The notes under the pieces were generated by a model. The model made no database searches. It was not told where the DNA came from and saw nothing but the letters and a program-made list of their open reading frames with translations. DNA of 64,000 nucleotides from Rhodobacter sp. 24-YEA-8. Lineage in GTDB: Bacteria; Pseudomonadota; Alphaproteobacteria; Rhodobacterales; Rhodobacteraceae. Each line of letters opens with the position of its first letter. The stretch's first letter is position 1. The stretch is taken from assembly GCF_900105075.1 (NCBI RefSeq), contig NZ_FNSK01000006.1:62001-126000 (forward strand), in the 5' to 3' direction. The position numbers and the translations under genes were made by a program. Of the stretch, positions 41,980-51,843 are shown piece after piece.

Positions 41980-43776
41980 ATGTCTGCCCCAACCGCCCCG
42001 GATTTCGATCCCGTGCTGCTGTCCGTTCTGTCAGCACGGATCGAAACCATCATCCGCGAAATGATCAATACCGTGTCAAAGGCCAGCCGCTCGGCTGTGA
42101 TCAAGAATGCGCGCGATCTGTCCTGTGGCGTATTGACTGCCGATCATCGCCAGCTTTGCGTCGAAGAGGGGATCCCTATCCATATCTCGGCGCTGGATCT
42201 GACCACCCGCGCGATCACCGATCTTTTCGATGATGTGAAAGAGGGCGACGCTTTTCTGAACAACTGTTCCTATACCGGCGGAACCCATCACGCCGATCTG
42301 ACAGTGGTGATCCCGGTTTTCTATGAGGGAGAGCTCTTGTTCTGGGCGCTGGCGCGCTCGCATCACGCCGATATGGGGGCACCGCTGCCGACCACCTATC
42401 TGCCCGAAGCGGCCACGATCTATGAGGAAGGGCTGAACTTCCCCTGCATCCGCATCCAGGAGGATTTCACCGATAAGAAAGACTGGATCCGCTACGCGAT
42501 GTATAACATCCGCGTCAGCAATATCTGGTATGGCGATTACCGGGCGCAGGTGGGGGCCTGCCGTGTCGGCGAACGCCGCCTGAAGGATCTGGTCGCGAAA
42601 TACGGCATTGAGACGATCCGTCGCTTTTTCGACGAATGGACCGCCTATGGCGAGCGCCGCATGATCCAGGAACTGAAACGCCTTCCCGCCGGAGAGTGGA
42701 GCTATGAGACCCGCCACGATCCGATCCCGGGCGTTGCCGATCAGGGCGTGCCGGTGCGGGTGACCGTGATCACCGATCCGGAAAACGGCCTGATCACCAT
42801 CGATGCGCGCGACAATGAAGACAATATTCCCGGCGGCTTTAACCTTTCCGAAGCCTGTGCGCTCGGCTCCTGCCGGATCGGGGTCTATTTCAATCTTGAC
42901 CCGACCCTGCCGCATAATGCGGGCAGCGACAGCCGGATCCGGGTGCTGCTGCGCGATGGCGCGGTGGTGGGGCGGCCAAAATTTCCCGCTGGCACTTCGA
43001 TTGCCACAACCAATGTCAACGAACGGCTGATCAATGCGGTTCAGGCCTGTTTCGCGCAGATGGGTCGCCCCTTCGGCCTTGGTGAAGGCGCGGTGCAGCA
43101 GCAGGCGGGCGAGTCGGTGATTTCGGGGATTGATACCGATAACGGCAACCAGCCCTATGTGAACCAGCTTTTCGTCACTTATGGCGGCGGCCCGGCCAAA
43201 CATGGCACCGATGGCTGGCTGACCTATCTCGGGTCGGTCAATGCCGGGGTGATCGTTCTCGACAGTGTCGAGATCGATGAGGGCATGTATCCGATCCTGA
43301 TCGAAGAGCGCAAAGTCGCCACGGGCACCATGGGTCCGGGCGAATGGAATGGCGCGCCGGGGATGACGGGCACCATGATCCCGCTGGGAGATGAGCTGAC
43401 CGCGATCTATTGCAGTGACGGCTGCGTCAACCCGCCGAAAGGCGTGCTTGGCGGTGGTGCCGGGGCGGCCGCGCGCAACATGAAACGGCTCGCCAGCGGT
43501 GAGGTCATCGACCTGCCGGGCTTTCACAGCGAGACTTTGCGCCGGGGTGAGGCGCTGGTCTGGATCAATAACGGCGGCGGCGGCTATGGCGATCCGCGGC
43601 AGCGTGACCCCGAGCGTGTGACGCAGGATATCAATCGCGGCTGGCTGAGCCCCGAGGCCGCCGAAACGGTATATGGTGTCGCAGTGCGCCCCGGCGACCT
43701 GCCAGGCCTTGTCGTCACCGATCAGGCCCGCACTGGGCAGCTGCGCGCCACGCCCCTCGCAGCGGGAGGCAAGTGA
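41980..43776 (+). CDS. Hydantoinase B/oxoprolinase family protein (HyuB)
   Basis: 598-residue protein of the N-methylhydantoinase B family. It opens with PVLLSVLSARIETIIREMINTVSKASRS and has SCGVLTADHRQLC, NNCSYTGGTHHADLTVV (His-rich catalytic-type region) and AGVIVLDSVEIDEGMYPILIEERKV. With HyuA it forms ATP-dependent enzymes that open 5-membered cyclic amides such as N-methylhydantoin or 5-oxoproline; acetone-type carboxylases share the fold. Substrate not known. First gene of an eight-gene operon; hyuA starts 1 bp after its stop. Confidence 0.9.
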   Translation: MSAPTAPDFDPVLLSVLSARIETIIREMINTVSKASRSAVIKNARDLSCGVLTADHRQLCVEEGIPIHISALDLTTRAITDLFDDVKEGDAFLNNCSYTGGTHHADLTVVIPVFYEGELLFWALARSHHADMGAPLPTTYLPEAATIYEEGLNFPCIRIQEDFTDKKDWIRYAMYNIRVSNIWYGDYRAQVGACRVGERRLKDLVAKYGIETIRRFFDEWTAYGERRMIQELKRLPAGEWSYETRHDPIPGVADQGVPVRVTVITDPENGLITIDARDNEDNIPGGFNLSEACALGSCRIGVYFNLDPTLPHNAGSDSRIRVLLRDGAVVGRPKFPAGTSIATTNVNERLINAVQACFAQMGRPFGLGEGAVQQQAGESVISGIDTDNGNQPYVNQLFVTYGGGPAKHGTDGWLTYLGSVNAGVIVLDSVEIDEGMYPILIEERKVATGTMGPGEWNGAPGMTGTMIPLGDELTAIYCSDGCVNPPKGVLGGGAGAAARNMKRLASGEVIDLPGFHSETLRRGEALVWINNGGGGYGDPRQRDPERVTQDINRGWLSPEAAETVYGVAVRPGDLPGLVVTDQARTGQLRATPLAAGGK

Positions 43777-43777
43777 T

Positions 43778-45850
43778 ATGAGCTTCCGCATCTGTATTGA
43801 TATCGGTGGCACCTTCACCGATGCCGTTGTCCTGCAGCAGGGCGGCCTTCCGCGCATCTTCAAGGCCTCTTCGACGCCGCCGGCATTTGAGAATGGCTTC
43901 ATGGCGGCGCTGGAGCTGGCGGCGCAATCCTATGGCTTGTCGCTGGCGGATTTCCTGTCCAGGACCGAAAGCATCGTGCATGGCACCACCGTCTCGACCA
44001 ATGCCCTGGTCGAGAACAAGGTCGGCCGCGCGGGGCTTTTGGTGACTGCCGGCCATCCCGATATTCTTCTGCTGCGCGAGGGGCCGCGCAAGCGGACCTT
44101 TGACTGGTCCGTGCCCTATCCCGATGCTTTCATCCCGCCGCATCTGACGCACGAGATCGGCGGCCGGATCGATGCCAGGGGCCGCGAGCATCAGCCGCTG
44201 GCCGAAGAAGATGTGCATCAGGCCATTGCCCGTTTCCGCGCGCTTGGAGTCGAGGCGGTGGCCGTCAGCCTGCTCTGGTCGGTGGTGAATGGCAGCCATG
44301 AACGCCGGATTCGTGAGATCTTTGCGGCGGAATGGCCGGAAGTGCCGGTTACCCTCGGCCATGAGCTGAACCCGATCCAGCGCGAGTATCGCCGCACCAT
44401 TGCCACGGCCTTCAATGCCGCGCTGCTGCCGGTGGTCCGCTCATACGTCGAAGGACTGGAGACGGCCCTGCGCGCTGCAGGCTACCGCCGCGAATTGCTG
44501 ATCGCCAATTGCGTGGGGGGCATGATGCCGGCGCGGGTGATTGCCGAAAAGCCGATCTTCAGCACCATGTCCGGCCCGACGCTGGCGCCGATTGCCGGGC
44601 GCCGCCTGCTGCCGGGGTCCGATCTGATCATCGCCGATATGGGCGGCACCACGCTGGATGTCTCGGTGGTGCGCGATGGCCAGCTGATCATCACCCCCGA
44701 AGCGCTGATCGGCTTTGACATGCTGGGCGTGCCGAAAATCGACGTGCGCTCAATCGGCGCCGGGGGCGGCAGCATCGCCTGGGTAGATCCCGGTGGCCTC
44801 CTGCGGGTCGGGCCGCAAAGCGCGGGGGCGGCACCCGGACCGGCCTGCTATGGCCGGGGCGGCATTTTGCCGACCGTGACCGATGCCAATGTGGTACTGG
44901 GGGTGATTGACCCTGAGAATTTCCTCGGCGGCCGGATGAAGCTCGACCGAAAGGCCGCCGAAGCCGCCATCCAACCCATTGCCGAAGCCCTCGGTATCGG
45001 ACTGCAGGAAGCGGCCTGGGCGATCTGCACCACCTGCAATCATAATATGGTGGGCGCGATTCAGAATATCACCATCAATGAGGGGATCGACCCGCGCGAG
45101 AGCGTGCTGGTCTCGGGCGGTGGCGCAACCGCCTGCCATATCGCCGAAATGGCCGAGGTTCTGGGCATCCACAGCGTTCTGGTGCCAAAGCTGACCGCCG
45201 GGCTCAGCGCCTTTGGCGGGCTGGTCTCGGATCTGCGGTTCAATGAGACCGGCACCGGCCAGACCTCTTCGGCGGGCTTCGATCTTGCAAAGGTGAATGA
45301 TCTGCTCTCGGCCCTGCGGCAACAGGCGCTGGCCGGGCTGAAAGAGGCCGAAACCAGCGTCGGGCGGATCGATCTCGAATATGCGTTTCTCGGGCGCTAC
45401 GAATACCAGTCCTGGGAAATCGAGGTGCATTTCTCCCCTGAAAACGGGGTGCTCACCGAGGCGGATGTTCCCGCGCTCATCCACAGTTTCCACGAAACGC
45501 ATGAGCGGATCTACGGGGTGCGCGAAGAGGCGGATATCGTTGAATTCACCACCTGGAAGGTCGCGGCCCTCGGGCGCAACCCTCTGAACGAGGTCGATCT
45601 GAACCAGACCGGCACGCCAGGCGAGGCGGGTGGCAACACCGGACCCACCGGCTGGCGCGAGGTCTGGTCGCCCGCCCATCGCAGTCTGCGCCGCGTGCCG
45701 GTCTATGATGGCAACCGGCTTTTCCCCGGCGACCGGATCCCCGGCCCGGGCATCATCGAGGAAAGCACCACCACGCTTCTCCTGCTGCCGCAAACGGTGG
45801 CCGAGGTCAGGCCTGGCGGTGACTACCTCGTCACAACCGAGACAGCCTGA
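43778..45850 (+). CDS. Hydantoinase A/oxoprolinase family protein (HyuA)
   Basis: 690-residue ATP-binding partner of HyuB. ASKHA-fold phosphate loops are seen at CIDIGGTFTDAVVL (residues 6-19) and ADMGGTTLDVSVV. HGTTVSTNALVENKVGRAGLLVTAG and CVGGMMPARVIAEKPIFSTMSGP are characteristic. The ATG at 43778 (MSFRICID) was chosen over the open frame from 43673, which overlaps HyuB. The order B-then-A is reversed relative to some hyu operons. Confidence 0.9.
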   Translation: MSFRICIDIGGTFTDAVVLQQGGLPRIFKASSTPPAFENGFMAALELAAQSYGLSLADFLSRTESIVHGTTVSTNALVENKVGRAGLLVTAGHPDILLLREGPRKRTFDWSVPYPDAFIPPHLTHEIGGRIDARGREHQPLAEEDVHQAIARFRALGVEAVAVSLLWSVVNGSHERRIREIFAAEWPEVPVTLGHELNPIQREYRRTIATAFNAALLPVVRSYVEGLETALRAAGYRRELLIANCVGGMMPARVIAEKPIFSTMSGPTLAPIAGRRLLPGSDLIIADMGGTTLDVSVVRDGQLIITPEALIGFDMLGVPKIDVRSIGAGGGSIAWVDPGGLLRVGPQSAGAAPGPACYGRGGILPTVTDANVVLGVIDPENFLGGRMKLDRKAAEAAIQPIAEALGIGLQEAAWAICTTCNHNMVGAIQNITINEGIDPRESVLVSGGGATACHIAEMAEVLGIHSVLVPKLTAGLSAFGGLVSDLRFNETGTGQTSSAGFDLAKVNDLLSALRQQALAGLKEAETSVGRIDLEYAFLGRYEYQSWEIEVHFSPENGVLTEADVPALIHSFHETHERIYGVREEADIVEFTTWKVAALGRNPLNEVDLNQTGTPGEAGGNTGPTGWREVWSPAHRSLRRVPVYDGNRLFPGDRIPGPGIIEESTTTLLLLPQTVAEVRPGGDYLVTTETA

Positions 45851-45873
45851 AACAGGCGATAACCCTCAAGGAG

Positions 45874-47082
45874 ATGAAATTGTCTGCATATATCAAAAGG
45901 TTGCTTGCCTCGTCGGCGGCAGCCACGTTCTCGCTCATGCCTTTGGCGGCCCTGGCTGACGACAATAGCATCGTGATCGGGGCAGCCATTGCCGAAAGCG
46001 GCTGGATGGCCCCCTATGACGAGGGCCCCTATAACGCGGTTAAACTCGCCGTTGAAAAGATCAATGCGAATGGCGGCCTGCTTGGCAAGACGCTGGTGCT
46101 GGAAAAGGCCGATACCAAGACCGAAGTCGCCGGAGCCGCCCAGGCCGGGGCGCAGCTTCTGGATGCCGGTGCTCAGGTTCTGATCATTTCCTGCGATTTC
46201 GATATGGGGGCGCCGACAGCGCTGGTTGCCAACCAGAAAGGCGTGATCTCCTTCTCGACCTGCGGCGCGGATGCCAAGCTCGGCAATCATGCAATCGGCC
46301 GCTATGTCTTTTCCCTCGCAAGCGAGGCCGAAGCCAATGGCAGCCTGCTCGCCAGCTGGTCGGTGCATAAACAGGGCTGGAAAACCGCCTATCTGCTGAC
46401 CGACAGCAGCTTTGAATATACCAAAAGCCTCGGGCGCGGATTTGAGGCAGGCTGGGCAGCCGAGGCGGGCGAAGGCACGCTGATCGGCAGCGATACCTTC
46501 CGCAATGACGATGCCTCTTTCTCGGCGCAGATCACCCGCATCAAGGCGTTGCCCGAACAGCCCGATGTCATCGCCCTTGCAGGCGTCACGCCCGGCTTCC
46601 CGGCCATCGTGCGCCAGTTCCGCGCGGCGGGCATCACCGCGCCCTTCGTCACCGGCACCAATGCGGATGGCGATGGCTGGCGCGATTCCGTTCCGGCAGA
46701 AAATCTGAGTGACTTCTATTACTTCTCCTATTCCTCGGCCCGCGGCGATGACCCACGCCCGGAAATCGGTGTCTTCAACGCTGATTTTCTGGCCGCGACA
46801 GGTGAGCGCCCGCAGACCGGCCAGGCCGTGACCGGCGATTCGGCCGTCACCGCCTGGGCACGTGCTGTCGAACGGGCCGGCACTTTCGACTCTGACGCCG
46901 TTCTGGCGGAGCTGGAGAAGTTCCGGGATGAGCCGCTGCTGGCCGGTCTGACCACCTTCACCGCCGATCTGCATATCACTGCGGGCCGTCCGATGCTGGC
47001 CGTCGGCTATACCAATGGTGAACCCGCAGCCATCGGCTATTACAGCCCCGCCAAACGCGACTACATCCAATGGTGGGATTAA
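45874..47082 (+). CDS. Periplasmic substrate-binding protein, Liv type (hyu operon)
   Basis: 402-residue type I binding protein. A signal peptide (MKLSAYIKRLLASSAAATFS, cleavage near ALADD) precedes SIVIGAAIAESGWMAPYDEGP and the usual ISCDFDMGAPTALVANQKGVISFS second-domain start. The AAGGAG site sits just ahead of the ATG. It gives the importer its specificity and presumably binds the compound processed by HyuAB and the monooxygenase. Confidence 0.9.
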   Translation: MKLSAYIKRLLASSAAATFSLMPLAALADDNSIVIGAAIAESGWMAPYDEGPYNAVKLAVEKINANGGLLGKTLVLEKADTKTEVAGAAQAGAQLLDAGAQVLIISCDFDMGAPTALVANQKGVISFSTCGADAKLGNHAIGRYVFSLASEAEANGSLLASWSVHKQGWKTAYLLTDSSFEYTKSLGRGFEAGWAAEAGEGTLIGSDTFRNDDASFSAQITRIKALPEQPDVIALAGVTPGFPAIVRQFRAAGITAPFVTGTNADGDGWRDSVPAENLSDFYYFSYSSARGDDPRPEIGVFNADFLAATGERPQTGQAVTGDSAVTAWARAVERAGTFDSDAVLAELEKFRDEPLLAGLTTFTADLHITAGRPMLAVGYTNGEPAAIGYYSPAKRDYIQWWD

Positions 47083-47846
47083 GCCCCGAAACGGCGCCGT
47101 CCCCGGTGGCAAAGCTTGTCGGAACCGGCCTATCGGTCGGTTTCGGTGGCATCAAAGCGCTGAGTTCCGTCGATATCAGCCTGGATCAGGGCGGTATTCT
47201 GGGGGTGATCGGCCCGAATGGTGCGGGTAAGACCACGCTTGTGAACGTTCTGACCGGCTTTCAGCGGCCCGATCAGGGGGATGTGCTGGTCAATGGCCAG
47301 CACATCACCAGGGGCGGTCCGCGCGGCGCGGTCCGGGCCGGGGTGGTGCGCAGCTTTCAGGCCGCGCGGCTTTTCCATGACCTGACGGTCGCTGAAAACG
47401 TCGAGGTCGCGCTCTGCGCGGCCGGGCGCAGCCGCAGGGCAGCCGGGCCTGCAGCGCGGGAGCTGCTGGACTGGATGGACCTTGGTCACCGGGCAAATCT
47501 GCGCGCCGGAGACCTTTCTTTCGGCGAGGAGCGTCTTGTTGGCATTGCGCGGACGCTTGGCTCGCAGCCGCGTTTCCTGCTGCTGGATGAACCCGCTGCC
47601 GGATTGAATGAGGTGGAATGCGCGGCGCTTTCCGGGCGGATCCGCGCGATCCCTGCCCGCTTTGGCTGCGGGCTGCTGCTGATCGAACATAATATGGATG
47701 TGGTCCTTGCGACCTGTCCGCAGCTGGTGGTGCTCGACCGGGGCCACAAAATCGCTGACGGCCCCGCGGATCTCGTCCGCCGGGATGACACCGTGATCGC
47801 CGCCTATCTGGGTGTTGGTCATGAGGAGGACGGGGAAGATGCTTGA
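47070..47846 (+). CDS. Liv-type ABC transporter ATPase LivG (hyu operon)
   Basis: 258-residue ATPase with Walker A GPNGAGKTT, signature LSFGEERLVGIAR and Walker B FLLLDEPAAGLN. The start at 47070 overlaps the binding-protein stop by 13 bp and lacks a clear ribosome-binding site; a GTG around 47106 is an alternative. The signature LSFGE deviates from LSGGQ, as is common in LivG. Confidence 0.88.
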   Translation: MVGLSPETAPSPVAKLVGTGLSVGFGGIKALSSVDISLDQGGILGVIGPNGAGKTTLVNVLTGFQRPDQGDVLVNGQHITRGGPRGAVRAGVVRSFQAARLFHDLTVAENVEVALCAAGRSRRAAGPAARELLDWMDLGHRANLRAGDLSFGEERLVGIARTLGSQPRFLLLDEPAAGLNEVECAALSGRIRAIPARFGCGLLLIEHNMDVVLATCPQLVVLDRGHKIADGPADLVRRDDTVIAAYLGVGHEEDGEDA

Positions 47847-48543
47847 ACTCAGGGATCTGCGGGTCAGCTACGGCCGGATCGAGGCCCTGCGCGGTATCAG
47901 CCTGACGGCGGCCGCCGGACAGGTGACCTGCCTTGTCGGCCCGAACGGGGCCGGAAAATCCTCGGCCATGCTGGCGGTCGCCGGCGCGTTGCGCCAGGTG
48001 AGCGGCTCCATCCGGTTTGAAGGCGAGGAGATCCTCGGCCTGCGCGCCGATATCGTCGCACGGCGCGGCCTTTCGCTGGTCCCCGAGGGGCGCGGCGTCT
48101 TTTCCACGCTCAGCGTGACGGAAAACCTCGGGCTTGGGCTGCGCCCGGGCCAGAAGCTCGACGATACCATCGCCGAGACGGTCGCGCAGTTTCCCGCGCT
48201 GGAGACCCGCCTTGCCACACCGGCAGGCAGGCTTTCGGGGGGCGAGCAACAACAGCTGGTGATCGCACGCGCCCTGCTGACCCGGCCCAGACTTTTGCTG
48301 GTGGATGAACCCTCGCTGGGTCTTTCCCCCAAAATGACGGCGCTGGTGCTTGGCGCGATCCGGGGACTGAAGGCGCGCGGTGTCGCGGCGCTGGTGGTCG
48401 AGCAAAGCGCCGAACGCGCGCTCAGCATCGCAGATCATATCTGCGTCCTGCGAAACGGGCGCATCACCTTTTCCGCCCCGCGTGCGGAGATCCTCTCAGC
48501 CGAAAGCCTGCACCAGGCCTATTTCGGGGAAGCCGCATTATGA
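47839..48543 (+). CDS. Liv-type ABC transporter ATPase LivF (hyu operon)
   Basis: 234-residue ATPase with Walker A GPNGAGKSS, signature LSGGEQQQLVIARAL and Walker B LLLVDEPSLGLSP. The ATG at 47839 (MLELRDLR) has GAGGAGG-type bases upstream and overlaps the livG stop by 8 bp, the same arrangement as in the first liv cluster at 3.7 kb. Confidence 0.9.
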   Translation: MLELRDLRVSYGRIEALRGISLTAAAGQVTCLVGPNGAGKSSAMLAVAGALRQVSGSIRFEGEEILGLRADIVARRGLSLVPEGRGVFSTLSVTENLGLGLRPGQKLDDTIAETVAQFPALETRLATPAGRLSGGEQQQLVIARALLTRPRLLLVDEPSLGLSPKMTALVLGAIRGLKARGVAALVVEQSAERALSIADHICVLRNGRITFSAPRAEILSAESLHQAYFGEAAL

Positions 48544-49451
48544 GCCTCATGCAATATGTGATTGATGCCCTTTCGCTTGGCGGGCTTTATGCGCTGGTGG
48601 CGCTTGGTGTCGCGCTGATCTTTGGCGTGATGCGGCTGATCAATTTCGCCAGTGGCGATTACATCACCTGGGCCGCCTATGCGCTGGTGGTGCCCTCGGC
48701 GGCCCAGGTGGCGACGCCGTTCATCGGCACCTGGCCTGCACCGCTTCTGATCCTTGCGGTGATCGCGCTGATCGTACTGCTGGCGCTGGCGACGGAATGG
48801 CTGGCTTTCCGCCCGCTGCGCCATGCCGAGCCCGCGACGCTGCTGATCTCTTCATTCGCGGTGAGCTATGCTTTGCAGAACCTGATCCTCCTGGTGCATG
48901 GCGGGCGGCCGAAATCGATCAATCTCTGGCCGGAACTGATGGCCCCGGTGCGTTTTGCCGGGGGGCAGGCTCCAATCATCGATCTGGTGACCATCGCCAC
49001 CTGTTTTTCCGCGCTTGCAGCGGTGGCGCTATTTCTGAAGCGCACCCGTTTCGGCGCCGAGATGCGGGCCGCCTCCGAGAATTTCCGCATGGCGCAATTG
49101 CTGGGCATCCGGGCGGACCGGGTGATCGGCACGGCCTTTGCCATTGGCGGCGCGCTGGCGGCGCTGACCGCCCTGCTGATTGTCGTGAAGACGGGCACTC
49201 TCGATTACCGGATGGGCGTTCCGATCACGCTGATGGGCTTTATGGCCACGGTGATCGGCGGCATGGGGGGCCTGCTGGGCCCGGTTCTGGCCGGTTTCCT
49301 GATCGGGATCGCCACCACCGCCCTCCAGGCCTTTCTGCCCGATCACCTGCGCGAGGCGCGCGACGCCTTCGTCTTCGGCTTTGCCCTCATCCTGCTGGTG
49401 ATTGCGCCAGGCGGGCTGATCCGCGCCAAATCCCATATCGAGAGGGTCTGA
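48540..49451 (+). CDS. Liv-type ABC transporter permease LivH (hyu operon)
   Basis: 303-residue permease with the LivH motif GVMRLINFASGDYITWAAYA after the first helix and the ATPase-contact loop KRTRFGAEMRAASENFRMAQLLG. Starts with a 4-bp overlap (ATGA) to livF. Partner of the following LivM. Confidence 0.9.
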   Translation: MSLMQYVIDALSLGGLYALVALGVALIFGVMRLINFASGDYITWAAYALVVPSAAQVATPFIGTWPAPLLILAVIALIVLLALATEWLAFRPLRHAEPATLLISSFAVSYALQNLILLVHGGRPKSINLWPELMAPVRFAGGQAPIIDLVTIATCFSALAAVALFLKRTRFGAEMRAASENFRMAQLLGIRADRVIGTAFAIGGALAALTALLIVVKTGTLDYRMGVPITLMGFMATVIGGMGGLLGPVLAGFLIGIATTALQAFLPDHLREARDAFVFGFALILLVIAPGGLIRAKSHIERV

Positions 49452-49454
49452 CCC

Positions 49455-50474
49455 ATGGCCGCACGTCCCGCTTTCCGCTTTGCCACTGCGGTCAACCTGT
49501 CGCTGGCCATCGGGCTGATCTGGATCCTGGGCCAGAGCTTTGGCCCGCCCGCGCTGAACCGCTTCCTGACCGAGATGTTCATCTATGTCGTCGCGGTGGT
49601 CGGCCTGCAGATCTTCATCGGCAATTCAGGGATCGTTTCATTCGGGCATTCCGCATTTATGCTGATCGCGGCCTATGCCTCGGCCTGGCAGACCTGCTGC
49701 CCGGGGCTGAAGCCGCTCACCCTGCCCGGCCTGCCCGACTTCCTTTTGCAAAACACGGTGCCTTTGCTGCCCGCGACCCTGATCGCAGCCAGCCTCGCGG
49801 CCCTTGTCGCGGCGCTGATCGGGCTGATCCTGATGCGGCTGAGCGGTATCGGGGCCTCTATCGCGCTCTTTGCTTTCCTTGCGATGATGCGCGCGATCTA
49901 TGAGAGCTGGACCAGCTGGACGGCCGGGGCCAGTACGCTGATCGGCCTGCCACTAGACGTTTCTACGGGCACTGCCGCCGCCTGGGCTGTGGTGACAGTG
50001 GCCGCAGCGGTGCTGTTTCGCGAAAGCCGCTATGGCCTGATGCTGCGCGCCTCACAGGATGATCTGATCGCGGCCCGGGCCTCGGGCGTACCGGTTCTGC
50101 TGCTGCGCATCCTCTCGCTTTCACTGAGCGCGTTCTTTGTCGGGGTCGGCGGGGTGCTGCTTGGCCATTTCCTTGGCGCGCTTTCGGTGCGGACCTTCTG
50201 GCTGGATCTCACATTCCTGATGCTGGCCATGCTGATCTTTGGTGGCCGTGCCAGCGTGACCGGCGCTGTTCTGGGGGCGGTTCTGATCCGCAGCGTCATC
50301 TCGGGCTTTCGGGTCCTGGAATCCGGCGTCACGCTTGGAGAAAGCCGGTTCAGCCTCCCCTCCGGCAGCCAGGAACTGCTTCTTGCCATAATCATTCTTG
50401 TTGTTCTGACCCGGCGTCCAGGTGGCCTGACCCGAAGCAGAGAACTGGCCTGGCCACTCAGAACGACACGCTGA
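49455..50474 (+). CDS. Liv-type ABC transporter permease LivM (hyu operon)
   Basis: 339-residue permease with the LivM motif LQIFIGNSGIVSFGHSAFMLIAAYA and loop ESRYGLMLRASQDDLIAARASG. It differs clearly from the LivM at 1.1-2.1 kb, so the two importers are not recent copies. 12 bp before the monooxygenase gene. Confidence 0.9.
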   Translation: MAARPAFRFATAVNLSLAIGLIWILGQSFGPPALNRFLTEMFIYVVAVVGLQIFIGNSGIVSFGHSAFMLIAAYASAWQTCCPGLKPLTLPGLPDFLLQNTVPLLPATLIAASLAALVAALIGLILMRLSGIGASIALFAFLAMMRAIYESWTSWTAGASTLIGLPLDVSTGTAAAWAVVTVAAAVLFRESRYGLMLRASQDDLIAARASGVPVLLLRILSLSLSAFFVGVGGVLLGHFLGALSVRTFWLDLTFLMLAMLIFGGRASVTGAVLGAVLIRSVISGFRVLESGVTLGESRFSLPSGSQELLLAIIILVVLTRRPGGLTRSRELAWPLRTTR

Positions 50475-50486
50475 CAGGAGAATACC

Positions 50487-51818
50487 ATGGGCAAACCCCA
50501 GATCCATCTCGCCGCTTTTCTGATTGCCGGTCCCGTGGCCCACAGCCACGCGGTCTGGCGTCATCCCGAAACAAAGGGCAGTTTTCTGGATCCCGCACTT
50601 TACACCGCAACGGCCCATGCGCTGGAAGAAGGTCTTTTTGACTTCCTGTTCTTCGCGGATCGCCTGGCTGTCTCGGAACAGCTGGCTGAGGGGCGCGAGA
50701 CCGGTTTTCGCTATGGTGCCCAGGATGCTGCGCGTCTGGATCCGGTGCCGATGCTGTCCTACCTGGCGGCACAGACCAGCAGGATCGGCCTTGGTGGCAC
50801 ACGTTCGACCACTTATTTCGAGCCGAACCATGTCGCCCGTTCCTTCGCGACACTCGACCATATCTCAAAGGGACGGGCCGCCTGGAATATCGTCACCTCG
50901 ATGAATGACAGCGAGGGCCGGATTTTTGGGGCGGATCAGCATCTGGCCCATGACCTGCGCTATGACCGTGCCGATGAATTTGTCGAGGCCACGCTGGCGC
51001 TGTGGAACAGCTGGACGCCGGATGCGCTGATCCATGACAAAGAGGCCGGGATTTTCGCCGATCCGTCCCGTATCCGCCCGGTCTCCTATGAGGGAAAATG
51101 GATCAGGGTAAATGGCACGCTGAACATTCCGCCAGGGCCGCAGGGTCACCCGGTGATCATTCAGGCCGGCTCCTCCGGCCGAGGGCGGCGTTTTGGTGCC
51201 CGCTGGGCCGAGGTGATTTTCACGATCCACCGGCAGCCGGAAGAAATGCGCCGTTTCCGCAAATCCGTGCATGAAGAAATGCGACTGGCCGGGCGGCAGC
51301 CGGAGGACTGCAAGATCCTCACGGCGGTGATGCCCTTTATCGGCGCGACCCGGGCCGAGGCAGAGGACAAGCTGCGCTTTCACAACAGCCTCGCGAGGCC
51401 CGAACTGGGTCTTGTCACGCTTTCGGGGCAGCTGAATTTTGACCTTGGGCCCTATCCGCTGGACCTGACCGTTGATGCCCTGCTCGAGCGCCCGGAGGTG
51501 CCAGCCTATGTCCGTGAGAAGCTACCCTTGATCCATGCCCCGCATGAGACCCTGGGTGAAATCGGTCGGATCTGGGCCGCGAGCATCCGGGTCCCACAGA
51601 TTGCCGATACCGGCGTGGAAATCGCTGCCAGGCTGGCTGATCTGTTCGAAAGCGGCTGCTGCGACGGGTTTGTGGTAACCCCGGCTTTTCTGCCCGGAAG
51701 CTTTTCGGACTTCGCGAGGGAAGTCGTGCCGCATCTCCAGGCGCGGGGGATCTATCGCGAGGCATATACCGGGACGACCCTTCGGGAGCATCTTAATCAG
51801 ACCGGACCGGCCATTTGA
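50487..51818 (+). CDS. FMN-dependent monooxygenase of the NtaA/SnaA/DszA family
   Basis: 443-residue luciferase-like TIM-barrel protein. Family motifs are AWNIVTSMND (about residues 131-140), VIIQAGSSGRGRRFGARWAEVIFT (about 227-250) and AHDLRYDRADEFVEATLALWNSW. Relatives use reduced FMN from a separate reductase to oxidise N- or S-containing compounds such as nitrilotriacetate, pristinamycin precursors or dibenzothiophene sulfone. No flavin reductase gene is nearby. Its place as last gene of the hyu-liv operon suggests that it oxidatively cleaves a C-N bond in the imported molecule (inference). Confidence 0.88.
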   Translation: MGKPQIHLAAFLIAGPVAHSHAVWRHPETKGSFLDPALYTATAHALEEGLFDFLFFADRLAVSEQLAEGRETGFRYGAQDAARLDPVPMLSYLAAQTSRIGLGGTRSTTYFEPNHVARSFATLDHISKGRAAWNIVTSMNDSEGRIFGADQHLAHDLRYDRADEFVEATLALWNSWTPDALIHDKEAGIFADPSRIRPVSYEGKWIRVNGTLNIPPGPQGHPVIIQAGSSGRGRRFGARWAEVIFTIHRQPEEMRRFRKSVHEEMRLAGRQPEDCKILTAVMPFIGATRAEAEDKLRFHNSLARPELGLVTLSGQLNFDLGPYPLDLTVDALLERPEVPAYVREKLPLIHAPHETLGEIGRIWAASIRVPQIADTGVEIAARLADLFESGCCDGFVVTPAFLPGSFSDFAREVVPHLQARGIYREAYTGTTLREHLNQTGPAI

Positions 51819-51843
51819 TCGTCAGCATCAGCGGGTGCAGGGT

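Noticed and set aside
42076..43902. 608-codon open frame opposite hyuB
   Set aside because: Antisense shadow of a conserved gene; no domain or signal recognisable.
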